Positions 1 to 8,018 of a DNA stretch of 24,368 nt are shown piece after piece. The notes under the pieces are model-generated. The model worked only from the letters and a program-made list of their open reading frames with translations. It was not told the origin of the DNA and did not search any database. Origin of the DNA: WGAL01 sp964570865 (GTDB lineage: Bacteria; Bacteroidota; Ignavibacteria; Ignavibacteriales; Melioribacteraceae); the NCBI GenBank assembly GCA_964570865.1, contig CAZMZM010000036.1:1-24368 (forward strand), in the 5' to 3' direction. Made by a program: the position numbers and the translations under genes. Position 1 is the stretch's first letter. Each line of letters opens with the position of its first letter.

Positions 1-73
1 TGTCCAGGTTAATATGAATCTCTTAAACGGATTAAAAGAAGCAGAGCATCTTAAGAAAGCTGTTTCCGAATAA
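1..73 (+). CDS. C-terminal fragment of an unidentified protein (5' end outside window)
   Basis: Reading from base 2, a frame stays open to a TAA at 71-73 and gives a short hydrophilic tail ending in LKEAEHLKKAVSE. It probably is the end of a gene that starts before the window. Its last 23 bases overlap the end of the minus-strand U32 gene, so the two genes converge tail to tail. The fragment is too short to assign a family, and an open frame of 24 codons could occur by chance. I include it only because its codon use looks like that of the neighbours. Confidence 0.3.
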   Translation, partial: VQVNMNLLNGLKEAEHLKKAVSE

Positions 74-1271
74 TCTTGTAAACTTGGTCTCTCGGTCTAA
101 TTTTATCTTCACAAAAAAAAGTAATTTCATCTTTCTTTTCCGCATTATTTACAAACCGTTCATCCTTCATCATTTCATTTATCCGCAACTCAACCACTCC
201 CGTTGAATCCCCGATAATATAAATCTGATCACCTTTCTCCAGTCCGCCTGCTTCTAAAAGTAGATGTACTATTTTACTTTTCGCAAAATAGTTGAGCACT
301 TTACCGACATACTGTTTTTTGGTAGTCGCCTGGCTGTTTGGTGTTTTTGTGAAATGTTCTCCTGAGGGCCGTCCGAAATAAAAACCGGGTGAAAATCCCC
401 TATTGTAAACCTTACGCAGCTCGTTCCACATTTCGGTTTTAACATCATCGGTAAGTTTTCCTTCAAAGTACAAATCAATTGCTTTCCGATACGTTGAAAC
501 TACTTTGGCAATATATTCGGGAGCTCTTTTTCGCCCTTCAATTTTAAATGAATCTATACCCGCCTCAATCAATTGATCAATAAATTCAATAGTACATAAA
601 TCTTCGGGCGACATGACATAATCCTCGCCCAGAATAAATGTTTTGCCTCCTTGTTTTGCTGTAATTTCATACTCGTACCGGCATGGCTGCAAGCACTCAC
701 CGCGATTTGCACTTTTATCAAAAATCTCGTGACTCATAAAGCATCTTCCGCTAACGGCAACGCACATCGCACCATGTACAAAAGCTTCAATCTCCATTCC
801 GGTTTTTGCTTTTATTTCTTTCGCTTTATCAAGAGTAACTTCCCGAGCAAGTACAATCCGTTTTGCCCCTAAGCGCTTGTACATTTTTGCCGAGCCGGAG
901 TTTGAAATTGAAGCCTGAGTACTGACACAATAAGGCATTTCATACTCAATTGCCTTTTCGATAACCGACATATCCCAGCAAATCACCATATCTACTCCGG
1001 CTTTTTTTGCGGCAGGAATAATAACATCAAGCTCTTTTAGTTCATCATCAAAAACAATTGTGTTTAATGTTAAATGCGTATCAACATTATGTTCTTTACA
1101 AAATTCTACAATCTTGGGTAAATCCTCAAGTGTAAAGTTTTTCGCCATTGCTCGCATGTTTAGTTTATCGATACCAAAATAAACGGCATCAGCACCGGAT
1201 TTTACAGCTGTGGTCAGCATTCTCCAATCTCCTGCAGGTGCAAGCAACTCCGGTTTTTTATCTATTCTCAT
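51..1271 (-). CDS. U32-family protein (TrhP-like, tRNA hydroxylation type)
   Basis: Peptidase U32 family protein of 406 residues. The N-terminal PELLAPAGDW motif and the later GAMCVAVSGRCFMSH signature are diagnostic. Four cysteines (C170, C177, C193, C197 counted from the ATG), in GAMC, GRC, GEC and QPC contexts, match the set that holds an Fe-S cluster in family members such as E. coli TrhP (YegQ), which helps hydroxylate uridine 34 of tRNA with prephrenate as oxygen donor. Length and the LQPCRYEYEI segment fit TrhP/YrrO better than the ubiquinone proteins UbiU/UbiV, but the subfamily is inference. I chose the ATG at 1271 (MRIDKKPELL); an in-frame TTG at 1298 would add nine residues of no obvious family character. 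The gene stands alone on the minus strand, with a possible promoter at 1310-1340. Confidence 0.9.
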   Translation of the reverse strand: MRIDKKPELLAPAGDWRMLTTAVKSGADAVYFGIDKLNMRAMAKNFTLEDLPKIVEFCKEHNVDTHLTLNTIVFDDELKELDVIIPAAKKAGVDMVICWDMSVIEKAIEYEMPYCVSTQASISNSGSAKMYKRLGAKRIVLAREVTLDKAKEIKAKTGMEIEAFVHGAMCVAVSGRCFMSHEIFDKSANRGECLQPCRYEYEITAKQGGKTFILGEDYVMSPEDLCTIEFIDQLIEAGIDSFKIEGRKRAPEYIAKVVSTYRKAIDLYFEGKLTDDVKTEMWNELRKVYNRGFSPGFYFGRPSGEHFTKTPNSQATTKKQYVGKVLNYFAKSKIVHLLLEAGGLEKGDQIYIIGDSTGVVELRINEMMKDERFVNNAEKKDEITFFCEDKIRPRDQVYKIIRKQLS

Positions 1272-1309
1272 TCTTTTCCGTTCATTTTTTAAAAACAAAA
1301 ATACGGAAT

Positions 1310-1340
1310 TAAAGATAATTTAGGAGTAATAATTAAGAAC
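1310..1340 (-). promoter_or_regulatory. Candidate Bacteroidota-type promoter for the U32 gene
   Basis: On the minus strand a TATCTTTA box (1310-1317) lies 38 bases before the ATG, with a weak GTTC 19 bases further upstream. The box is one base from the Bacteroidota -7 consensus TAnnTTTG, and the identical octamer precedes galE and the TPR lipoprotein gene. The -33 part is poor, so this rests on the repeated octamer and its position. Confidence 0.3.
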
Positions 1341-1385
1341 CGAAGTTCAGGCAACCGACGGATTGAGAAAGGTGAATGGGGTAAT

Positions 1386-1418
1386 AAAAAAGGCGACTGT
1401 TGATTTGCAGTCGCCTTT
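1386..1418 (-). terminator. Rho-independent terminator of the metK-ahcY operon
   Basis: A perfect 11-bp stem (AAAGGCGACTG at 1389-1399 with CAGTCGCCTTT at 1408-1418) encloses an 8-base loop. Read on the minus strand it ends in six T residues and lies 22 bases after the ahcY stop. On the plus strand the hairpin is followed by TTTGTG and no long T run, so it acts mainly for ahcY. Confidence 0.9.
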
Positions 1419-1440
1419 GTGAAAGCAGTTGTTAATTTTT

Positions 1441-2862
1441 TTAGTATCTGTAATGGTCGGGTTTGTAAGGACCTTCAACCGGAACTCCAATATAATCGGC
1501 TTGTTCCTTAGTTAATTGTGTAAGATTAACACCGAGTTTTTCGAGATGTAATCTTGCAACTTCTTCATCCAAATGTTTCGGTAATCGATAAACATCTACG
1601 GCATAATCTTTCTGCCACAATTCGATTTGCGCTAAAGTTTGGTTTGTAAATGAATTACTCATTACAAAAGAAGGATGTCCCGTTGCGTTACCCAAGTTAA
1701 CCAAACGCCCGTCAGATAAGAGAATAATCGAATGTCCGTCCGGGAAAGTATATTGATCGACCTGCGGTTTGATGTTCGTATGTTTAATTCCGGGATAGTT
1801 TTTCAGTTTTTCAACTTGAATCTCATTATCAAAATGTCCGATATTACAAACAATTGCTCCGTCTTTCATCTTTTCCATATGTTCAATTCGGATGATGTCG
1901 CGGTTGCCGGTGGTAGTAACATAAATATCTCCGATTGGTAAATATTCTTCCAATGTTTTAACTGCATATCCTTCCATTGCAGCTTGCAGCGCACAGATCG
2001 GGTCAATTTCCGTAACGTGAATTCTGGCACCAAACCCTTTTAAGGATTGAGCCGAACCTTTACCGACATCGCCGTATCCGCAAACAACAGCATTTTTACC
2101 CGCCATCATTATGTCGGTTGCACGTTTAATTCCGTCGGCAAGCGATTCACGGCAACCGTACAAATTATCAAACTTTGATTTTGTTACGGAATCATTAACA
2201 TTGATTGCAGGGAAAAGTAACTCCCCTTGTTCCATCATCTGGTAAAGACGGTGAACGCCGGTTGTTGTTTCTTCGGAAACCCCGCGAATATTTTTGCCGA
2301 TTCTTGTCCATTTATCGGGATTTTTTTCATACGATTCTTTCAAACGTTTAAAAAGTTCAACTTCATCTTCGGCTTCATATTTTAAATCAAAAATAGCAGG
2401 ATTCTTTTCTCCTTCCGCTCCCTTATGAACCATAAGAGTTGCGTCTCCTCCGTCATCCACAATCAGATCGGGCCCGCTTCCGTCAGGGAAAGTTAATGCA
2501 TGCTCGGTACACCACCAATACTCTTCCAAAGTCTCTCCTTTCCAAGCAAAAACCGGAACGCCCGATTCAGCAATCGCAGCAGCGGCATGATCCTGAGTGG
2601 AATAGATATTACAGCTTGCCCATCTTACATCCGCGCCGAGTTCAACAAGAGTTTCAATTAAAACCGCCGTTTGAATTGTCATATGAAGCGAGCCGGAAAT
2701 TTTAGCCCCTTTAAGCGGCTTGGTTTCACGATATTTTTCGCGCAATGCCATTAATCCCGGCATCTCTTTTTCAGCCAGAGCAATCTCTTTGCGTCCAAAA
2801 TCGGCAAGTGAAATATCGCGGACTTTATATTTTAATTGATTTTCAACGATTAATTCGTTCAT
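1441..2862 (-). CDS. ahcY: Adenosylhomocysteinase (S-adenosyl-L-homocysteine hydrolase)
   Basis: Cytosolic NAD-dependent enzyme that splits S-adenosylhomocysteine into adenosine and homocysteine, removing the inhibitory product of methyl transfer. The 473 residues match the long bacterial form, which has an insert of about 40 residues (here roughly 150-190). Visible motifs are the substrate segment NVNDSVTKSKFDN with the conserved K228 and D232, the NAD-binding glycine motif CGYGDVGKG (G262, G264, G267), and the conserved C-terminal KPDHYRY. The gene follows metK by 15 bases with a TTTATAAAAAGGAGATAAAT-like leader containing a good AGGAGA ribosome site, so the two form one operon covering two adjoining steps of the activated-methyl cycle. 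A strong terminator closes the operon. Confidence 0.98.
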   Translation of the reverse strand: MNELIVENQLKYKVRDISLADFGRKEIALAEKEMPGLMALREKYRETKPLKGAKISGSLHMTIQTAVLIETLVELGADVRWASCNIYSTQDHAAAAIAESGVPVFAWKGETLEEYWWCTEHALTFPDGSGPDLIVDDGGDATLMVHKGAEGEKNPAIFDLKYEAEDEVELFKRLKESYEKNPDKWTRIGKNIRGVSEETTTGVHRLYQMMEQGELLFPAINVNDSVTKSKFDNLYGCRESLADGIKRATDIMMAGKNAVVCGYGDVGKGSAQSLKGFGARIHVTEIDPICALQAAMEGYAVKTLEEYLPIGDIYVTTTGNRDIIRIEHMEKMKDGAIVCNIGHFDNEIQVEKLKNYPGIKHTNIKPQVDQYTFPDGHSIILLSDGRLVNLGNATGHPSFVMSNSFTNQTLAQIELWQKDYAVDVYRLPKHLDEEVARLHLEKLGVNLTQLTKEQADYIGVPVEGPYKPDHYRY

Positions 2863-2877
2863 TAATTTATCTCCTTT

Positions 2878-4020
2878 TTATAAATATTTCTTAAATGTTG
2901 GTACCAAGTCCAATTTTTCCCAAGTAAATTCTTTCCCTTTTCTACCAAAATGCCCGTAAGAAGCTGTTTTTTGGTAAATCGGTTTACGTAAATCAAGTCG
3001 TTCAATAATTCCTTTTGGAGTTAAATCAACTTCTTTTTTTATCATTTCCGCAATTTGTTCGTCCGAAATTTTGCCGGTATCTTTCGTATCAACATGGATT
3101 GAAACCGGTTCGGCTACACCGATTGCGTATGCGAGTTGTACTTCACATTCTCCCGCCAATTTTGCAGCTACAACATTTTTAGCAATGTGCCTTGCAGCAT
3201 AAGCAGCGCTTCTATCAACCTTGGACGGGTCTTTTCCTGAAAACGCACCGCCGCCGTGACGAGCCCAACCGCCGTAAGTATCAACGATTATTTTTCGTCC
3301 GGTAAGTCCGCTGTCGCCGTGAGGTCCGCCGATTTCAAATCTTCCAGTGGGGTTTACATAAATCTTGGTTTTCTTATCGATATACTTTTCGGGAATTACC
3401 TTTTTTATTACATGCTCAATAACATCCTTTTTAATAGTCGATTGACGAACATCACCGTCATGTTGTGTGGAAACAACAATTGCATCAATTCTAACAGGTT
3501 TGTTGTTTTCATCATATTCAATTGTAACTTGCGATTTTGAATCGGGCCGTAAGTACGGCATTAAATCATTATGCTTTTTCCTTACATCTGCCAAACGTTT
3601 AACTAATTTGTGCGCATATACAATCGGCATCGGCATATATTCCGGTGTTTGATTTGTAGCGTAGCCGAACATTAATCCCTGGTCGCCGGCACCGCCCGTA
3701 TCAACTCCCATTGCAATGTCAGGGGATTGTGAATGAATTGTATTCATAACTCCGCATGAATCGGAATCAAATCTATAGGCTGCTTTAGTGTAGCCGATAT
3801 TTCTTATTGTTTTTCTGATTATTTCCGGTACATCAACCCAAGCCGTTGTGGTAATTTCGCCGCCGACTACAACCAGACCGGTAGTAACAAAAGTTTCGCA
3901 AGCTACTCTTCCATTCGGATCCTGCTTTAATACAGCATCTAAAATTCCGTCTGAGATAGCATCTGCAACTTTATCGGGATGTCCTTCCGAAACGGACTCG
4001 GACGTAAATAAATACGACAT
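2878..4020 (-). CDS. metK: S-adenosylmethionine synthase
   Basis: Makes S-adenosylmethionine from methionine and ATP in the cytosol. The 380-residue length is typical. The N-terminal FTSESVSEGHPDKVADAISD segment carries the ATP and magnesium ligands (H14, D16); GAGDQGLMFGYA and the glycine-rich GGGAFSGKDPSKVDRSAAY segment are the family signatures. It is the first gene of a two-gene minus-strand operon with ahcY. An AGGAG ribosome site lies 6 bases before the ATG. A candidate promoter is at 4052-4083. I looked for a SAM riboswitch in the 245-base divergent region upstream and saw no conserved fold, and the transcribed leader seems too short to hold one. Confidence 0.98.
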   Translation of the reverse strand: MSYLFTSESVSEGHPDKVADAISDGILDAVLKQDPNGRVACETFVTTGLVVVGGEITTTAWVDVPEIIRKTIRNIGYTKAAYRFDSDSCGVMNTIHSQSPDIAMGVDTGGAGDQGLMFGYATNQTPEYMPMPIVYAHKLVKRLADVRKKHNDLMPYLRPDSKSQVTIEYDENNKPVRIDAIVVSTQHDGDVRQSTIKKDVIEHVIKKVIPEKYIDKKTKIYVNPTGRFEIGGPHGDSGLTGRKIIVDTYGGWARHGGGAFSGKDPSKVDRSAAYAARHIAKNVVAAKLAGECEVQLAYAIGVAEPVSIHVDTKDTGKISDEQIAEMIKKEVDLTPKGIIERLDLRKPIYQKTASYGHFGRKGKEFTWEKLDLVPTFKKYL

Positions 4021-4051
4021 TTTTTCTCCTATTATTATATATTTTATTTTT

Positions 4052-4083
4052 GCAACTTAGTTTAATTCCGAATCAATTTCAAA
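4052..4083 (-). promoter_or_regulatory. Candidate promoter of metK-ahcY
   Basis: On the minus strand, TTTG (4083-4080) is separated by 20 bases from TAAGTTGC (4059-4052), close to the Bacteroidota pattern TTTG-N19/20-TAnnTTTG. The -7 box ends 31 bases before the metK ATG. No transcript data support it; the call rests on spacing and position. Confidence 0.4.
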
Positions 4084-4212
4084 CTTTTTAATATTTCTAA
4101 ATTATTCCTTTAATTTTTAAATCCGTCAGGTGCAGGAACATTGTTTCTCCGTCATCAACAATAAATGCGGTTTGTTTTATCTCACAATGAAAATAGAAAA
4201 ACGTAAAATATT

Positions 4213-4242
4213 TTTGCACTTTATGATTTTACATTATCTTTA
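4213..4242 (+). promoter_or_regulatory. Candidate promoter of the galE nucleotide-sugar operon
   Basis: TTTG (4213-4216), an 18-base spacer and TATCTTTA (4235-4242) resemble the Bacteroidota primary-sigma promoter. The box ends 23 bases before the galE ATG, giving a short leader that carries a GGAG ribosome site (4257-4260). The octamer also occurs at the same relative place before two other genes in this window. Confidence 0.45.
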
Positions 4243-4265
4243 CTATTTAAATTTATGGAGAAATT

Positions 4266-5234
4266 ATGATTTTAGTAACCGGTGGGGCAGGTTATATTGG
4301 TTCTCACTTTGTAAAATACCTATTAAAGCGGAACGAAGAAGTTGTGATTTTTGATAATCTGTCACGCGGGCACATTGAAGCCGTACCGCAAAATGCGAAA
4401 TTTGAAGAAGTGAATATATTAAACAGAGCGAATCTCAGAACTGCTCTTGCAAAGTATGATATTGATGCGGTTGTTCATTTTGCCGCTTTTGCTTATGTCG
4501 GCGAATCTGTGGAAAATCCCGGAATGTATTATGAAAACAATGTAGTGGGAAGTTTTAATCTTATTGATGAAGTAACGAAAGCCGGAATCAGAAAATTTGT
4601 TTTCTCTTCCACTTGTTCACTATACGGCAATCCCGAATCAGTTCCAATATCGGAAGATGAAAGCGTTAAGCCGATAAACCCGTATGCGGAAACAAAACTT
4701 ACAATTGAGAAAATTTTACGTGATTACGATACTGCTCACGGGATGAAATATGTGGCGCTCCGCTATTTTAATGCTGCCGGCGCCGATCCGGAAGGAGAAA
4801 TCGGCGAAAGTCATTCTCCCGAACCTCACTTAATTCCGATTATTCTTAATACAGCACTGGGATTGCGAGAAAAAGTATTTGTATTTGGTAATGATTATCC
4901 CACTCCGGATGGAACAGCCGTGCGTGATTATATTCACGTAAACGATTTAGCTGACGCTCACTTAAAAGCGCTCAACTTTTTGGATGATGGAAAATCCGAT
5001 ATTTTCAATCTCGGCACCGGTAATGGAAACTCCGTAATGGAAATGATTAAAACTTCCGAGCGAATTACAGGTGAAAAAATAAATTATGAAATTACCGGCA
5101 GACGAGCCGGCGACCCCGCAGTATTGGTTGCCGATAATTCAAAAGCCAAAAATATTCTCGGTTGGCAGCCGGAGTTTAATCTGGAAGGAATTATCTCGAC
5201 GGCATGGAATTGGCACAAAAATAAAAGGTTCTAA
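4266..5234 (+). CDS. galE: UDP-glucose 4-epimerase
   Basis: Extended short-chain dehydrogenase that interconverts UDP-glucose and UDP-galactose with bound NAD. The 322 residues are close to the usual length. The N-terminal VTGGAGYIGSHF holds the glycine motif (G6, G9, G12); the catalytic pair is Y140 and K144 in NPYAETK, with T116 in SSTCSLYG where E. coli GalE has Ser124. The segments ALRYFNAAGADPEGEIGE and DYPTPDGTAVRDYIHVNDLA are typical of GalE rather than of 4,6-dehydratases. It heads a six-gene run; its TAA shares one base with the ATG of rfbC (TAATG), which suggests translational coupling. The ribosome site is TGGAGAAATT before ATG. Confidence 0.96.
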   Translation: MILVTGGAGYIGSHFVKYLLKRNEEVVIFDNLSRGHIEAVPQNAKFEEVNILNRANLRTALAKYDIDAVVHFAAFAYVGESVENPGMYYENNVVGSFNLIDEVTKAGIRKFVFSSTCSLYGNPESVPISEDESVKPINPYAETKLTIEKILRDYDTAHGMKYVALRYFNAAGADPEGEIGESHSPEPHLIPIILNTALGLREKVFVFGNDYPTPDGTAVRDYIHVNDLADAHLKALNFLDDGKSDIFNLGTGNGNSVMEMIKTSERITGEKINYEITGRRAGDPAVLVADNSKAKNILGWQPEFNLEGIISTAWNWHKNKRF

Positions 5235-5800
5235 TGAAAATAGAAAAAACAAAAATTGACGGATTGTTAATAATTCACCCGAATGTTTTCCCTGACGAAC
5301 GGGGCTATTTTTTTGAAGCTTACCAAAAGGAAAGATTTAACGATGCAGGGCTTATTCTTGAGTTCGTTCAGGATAACATCTCTAAATCGGTAAAGGGAAC
5401 TGTTCGCGGACTCCATTATCAAGTCGGCGATTTTGCACAAGGTAAACTGTGCGAAGTTTTGTATGGTAAAGTTTTGGATGTTGCCGTTGATATTCGTTTT
5501 GGTTCGCCTACTTTCGGAAAGTACGTTTCAGTGGAACTGTCGGATGAAAATCACAATCAGTTTTGGCTTCCTCCCGGTTTTGCGCACGGGTTTTCCGTCT
5601 TATCGGACGAAGCTATTTTTCACTACAAAGTAACAAAATTTTACAGCAAAAACGATGAACGCTCAATTATTTATAACGATAAGGATTTAGGAATTAACTG
5701 GATGACAGATAATCCGGTTGTTTCGGAAAAAGATTTGCAAGCAATAAAATTTTCAGAAATAGGAAATGATTTTATATATCAAAAAGAGGATGTAAAATGA
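5234..5800 (+). CDS. rfbC: dTDP-4-dehydrorhamnose 3,5-epimerase
   Basis: RmlC-type cupin enzyme that epimerises C3 and C5 of dTDP-4-keto-6-deoxyglucose on the way to dTDP-L-rhamnose. The 188 residues fit. RGLHYQ contains the catalytic histidine (H61), QGKLCEV the conserved lysine (K71), and HYKVT the catalytic tyrosine (Y131). WLPPGFAHGFSVLSD is the family's most conserved stretch. The start overlaps the galE stop by one base, and its own TGA overlaps the ugd ATG (ATGA). The next rhamnose enzyme, RmlD, lies two genes on, but RmlA and RmlB are not in the window, so their genes must lie elsewhere or the product sugar differs from rhamnose. Confidence 0.95.
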   Translation: MKIEKTKIDGLLIIHPNVFPDERGYFFEAYQKERFNDAGLILEFVQDNISKSVKGTVRGLHYQVGDFAQGKLCEVLYGKVLDVAVDIRFGSPTFGKYVSVELSDENHNQFWLPPGFAHGFSVLSDEAIFHYKVTKFYSKNDERSIIYNDKDLGINWMTDNPVVSEKDLQAIKFSEIGNDFIYQKEDVK

Positions 5801-7125
5801 AATTATCAGTTGTTGGAACCGGCTATGTCGGTTTAGTTACAGGAACTTGTTTTGCCGATATGGGCAACGACGTAATCTGCGTTGATAACGACCCGAAAAA
5901 ATTAGAAATGCTCAACAATCAAGTAGTACCGATTTACGAACCGGGTCTTGAAAGATTGTTCAGAAGAAATATTGAGAAGAAAAGACTTTCATTTACAGAC
6001 GACTTAAAACAAGCTGTTAACAACAGCGATATTATTTTTCTCAGTCTTCCTACCCCGCAAGGTGAAGACGGTTCAGCCGATTTAAAATACGTTTTCGCGG
6101 TTGCCGAAGATATCGGGAAAATATTAAAAGAGAACGGAGATGAAAATTTCAAGATAATTGTAAATAAAAGTACCGTTCCCGTTGGTACTTCGGAAAAAAC
6201 GACTGCGCTGATTAAAAATGCCGGAGTTAAGAATTTTGAAGTTGTTTCAAATCCCGAGTTTTTACGCGAAGGTTTTGCCGTAGATGATTTTATGAAACCG
6301 GAAAGAGTTGTGATCGGGGCAAAATCCGATAGAGCGAAGGAGATAATGAAATCACTTTACGAACCGTTTGTCAGGCAAGGAAATCCGATATTGATTATGG
6401 ACCCGCAAAGCTCGGAGGTTACAAAGTATGCGGCGAATTCATTCCTAGCCACAAAAATCACCTTCATGAATGAGCTTGCTAATTTTTGCGAAGCCGTTGG
6501 CGCCGATGTTGACTTGGTACGAAAAGGAATGGGAACTGATTCGAGAATCGGAAAACGGTTTTTGTTTCCCGGAATCGGATACGGCGGTTCATGCTTTCCG
6601 AAAGATGTGAATGCTCTAATTAAAACATCGCTGGAAAAGAATTCCGAAATGACGTTATTAAAAAAAGTTGATGAAGTGAATAAAAAGCAAAAATCGGTAC
6701 TGCTTAATAAAATACTCAATCATTTTAACGGCGATATAAAAGGGAAGAAGTTCGCCGTATGGGGATTGGCATTTAAACCGAATACAGACGACATGCGCGA
6801 AGCACCGTCAATTACTATCATTAACGGTTTGCTTGAAAACGGAGCTGCCGTGTCAGCCTACGACCCTGCGGCAATGGAGAACGCCAAATTTCATTTCGGT
6901 GATAAAATCGAGTATGTTCACGAACAGTACGAAACCCTTAATAACAGCGATGCGCTTTTGGTATTAACCGAGTGGAACGAATTCCGAAATCCCGAGTTTG
7001 ACAGAATTGAAAATATGTTAAATCGAAAATTAATCTTTGACGGGCGTAATGTGTATTCCACAAAACAGATGGATGAACTTGGATTTACTTATTACAGCAT
7101 CGGAAGAGTTCCGGTAAAAAAATAA
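5797..7125 (+). CDS. ugd: UDP-glucose 6-dehydrogenase
   Basis: Oxidises UDP-glucose to UDP-glucuronate with two NAD, supplying acidic sugar for surface polysaccharide. The 442 residues are typical of the bacterial form. An N-terminal Rossmann motif GTGYVGLVTGTCFA is followed by VNKSTVPVGT. The catalytic set aligns with that of the S. pyogenes enzyme with identical spacing: K210 and N214 in KYAANSFLATK, and the thioester-forming C266 with D270 in GYGGSCFPKD. FAVWGLAFKPNTDDMREAPS marks the C-terminal UDP-binding domain. The ATG overlaps the rfbC stop by four bases. Sequence alone does not fully exclude another UDP-sugar substrate, but the motifs favour UDP-glucose over UDP-ManNAc or UDP-GlcNAc. 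Confidence 0.95.
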   Translation: MKLSVVGTGYVGLVTGTCFADMGNDVICVDNDPKKLEMLNNQVVPIYEPGLERLFRRNIEKKRLSFTDDLKQAVNNSDIIFLSLPTPQGEDGSADLKYVFAVAEDIGKILKENGDENFKIIVNKSTVPVGTSEKTTALIKNAGVKNFEVVSNPEFLREGFAVDDFMKPERVVIGAKSDRAKEIMKSLYEPFVRQGNPILIMDPQSSEVTKYAANSFLATKITFMNELANFCEAVGADVDLVRKGMGTDSRIGKRFLFPGIGYGGSCFPKDVNALIKTSLEKNSEMTLLKKVDEVNKKQKSVLLNKILNHFNGDIKGKKFAVWGLAFKPNTDDMREAPSITIINGLLENGAAVSAYDPAAMENAKFHFGDKIEYVHEQYETLNNSDALLVLTEWNEFRNPEFDRIENMLNRKLIFDGRNVYSTKQMDELGFTYYSIGRVPVKK

Positions 7126-7130
7126 ACGTT

Positions 7131-8018
7131 ATGAAAATACTTGTTATCGGGCACACGGTTGTTGACAAAATACATTTTAAGAATAATGTAAAAACTAAGC
7201 CGGGAGGGATTTATTTTTCCCTCCTCGGATTCTTGTATTCCGGATTAAATATTGAAATTGATTTATTAACGACAGTAACAAAAAATAATTTTGAATTGTT
7301 CTCTGATGCCTTTAGTAAAGTAAATCTAATAGGTAATTTCTTCTCGGATAAGATGCCCGTTAATCGCCTTGTACTAAAGGAGAACGAGGAACGTGAAGAG
7401 ACTTACGAGTATATCCCAAGCGGCTTGGACGTAAATCAAATTTCCGATTTTTCAATTTACGATGGCGTTTTCATTAACATGGTTTCGGGATTTGATATTG
7501 AGATTAACGATTTATATTATATACGCCAAAACTTTCAAGGAAATATCTATATTGATATTCACACGCTTTCAAGGGGTGTGGATAAAAACAAACACAGATA
7601 TTTTCGCCCGATTCCTCATGCCGAAGTATGGCACGGAAACGTTGATTTTCTTCAAGCAAACGAGTCTGAAATTTTAACGCTTGGCGAGAACTTCACCAAA
7701 GATGAAATTATTGACAACATTCTCAGTCTCGGGACTAAAGGTGTAATTGTAACAAAGGGAGAAAAAGGTGCAGAGATAAATTTTGTTGATCCGGGAAAGA
7801 GTACGTTAACGGTTGAAAATAAATCGATAGCCTCTTCCGAACCGTGTGTCGGATGCGGAGATTTTTTCGGCGCATCTTTCTTTTCGCATTGGCTGACACA
7901 AAATGATTTTCAACGTTCTCTTAAAATCGCTGAATACAGCTCACGCTTATTTGCAAAATACGGGAACGATTTACCATTAATAAAAAAAGAATATGATGAA
8001 AAATTTAATAAACAATAG
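7131..8018 (+). CDS. PfkB/ribokinase-family sugar kinase, substrate unknown
   Basis: A 295-residue protein that I place in the PfkB carbohydrate kinase family. The N-terminal GHTVVDKI gives the early substrate-binding aspartate (D12), PGGIYFSLLGFLYSG corresponds to the GG motif, KGVIVTKGEKGA to the late kinase strand, and PCVGCGDFFGASF to the DTxGAGD motif with the presumed catalytic base D244. Two departures are visible: the usual GAGD is GCGD, and the aspartate that opens DTxGAGD is missing. It should phosphorylate a small sugar or a nucleoside, but I cannot say which. It begins 5 bases after ugd with no clear ribosome site and overlaps rfbD by 26 bases, so it is a genuine member of the nucleotide-sugar operon. 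Confidence 0.8.
   Translation: MKILVIGHTVVDKIHFKNNVKTKPGGIYFSLLGFLYSGLNIEIDLLTTVTKNNFELFSDAFSKVNLIGNFFSDKMPVNRLVLKENEEREETYEYIPSGLDVNQISDFSIYDGVFINMVSGFDIEINDLYYIRQNFQGNIYIDIHTLSRGVDKNKHRYFRPIPHAEVWHGNVDFLQANESEILTLGENFTKDEIIDNILSLGTKGVIVTKGEKGAEINFVDPGKSTLTVENKSIASSEPCVGCGDFFGASFFSHWLTQNDFQRSLKIAEYSSRLFAKYGNDLPLIKKEYDEKFNKQ

Noticed and set aside
1272..1298. TTG start nine codons upstream in the U32 gene
   Set aside because: The extra residues (FLKNERKR) do not match the family N-terminus, and the ATG at 1271 has a GGAAAAG sequence just upstream.
4021..4265. Possible SAM riboswitch upstream of metK
   Set aside because: I looked for a conserved multi-stem leader on the minus strand and found only AT-rich sequence. 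The candidate promoter leaves a leader of about 25-30 bases, too short for such a switch.
4130..4354. Open frame of 74 codons overlapping the start of galE
   Set aside because: It runs out of frame into galE, has no ribosome site or recognisable family, and the codon use is unlike the neighbours. The galE frame explains the region.
6357..6719. Minus-strand open frame of 120 codons inside ugd
   Set aside because: It is a shadow of the highly conserved ugd catalytic region, with no ribosome site and no recognisable domain.
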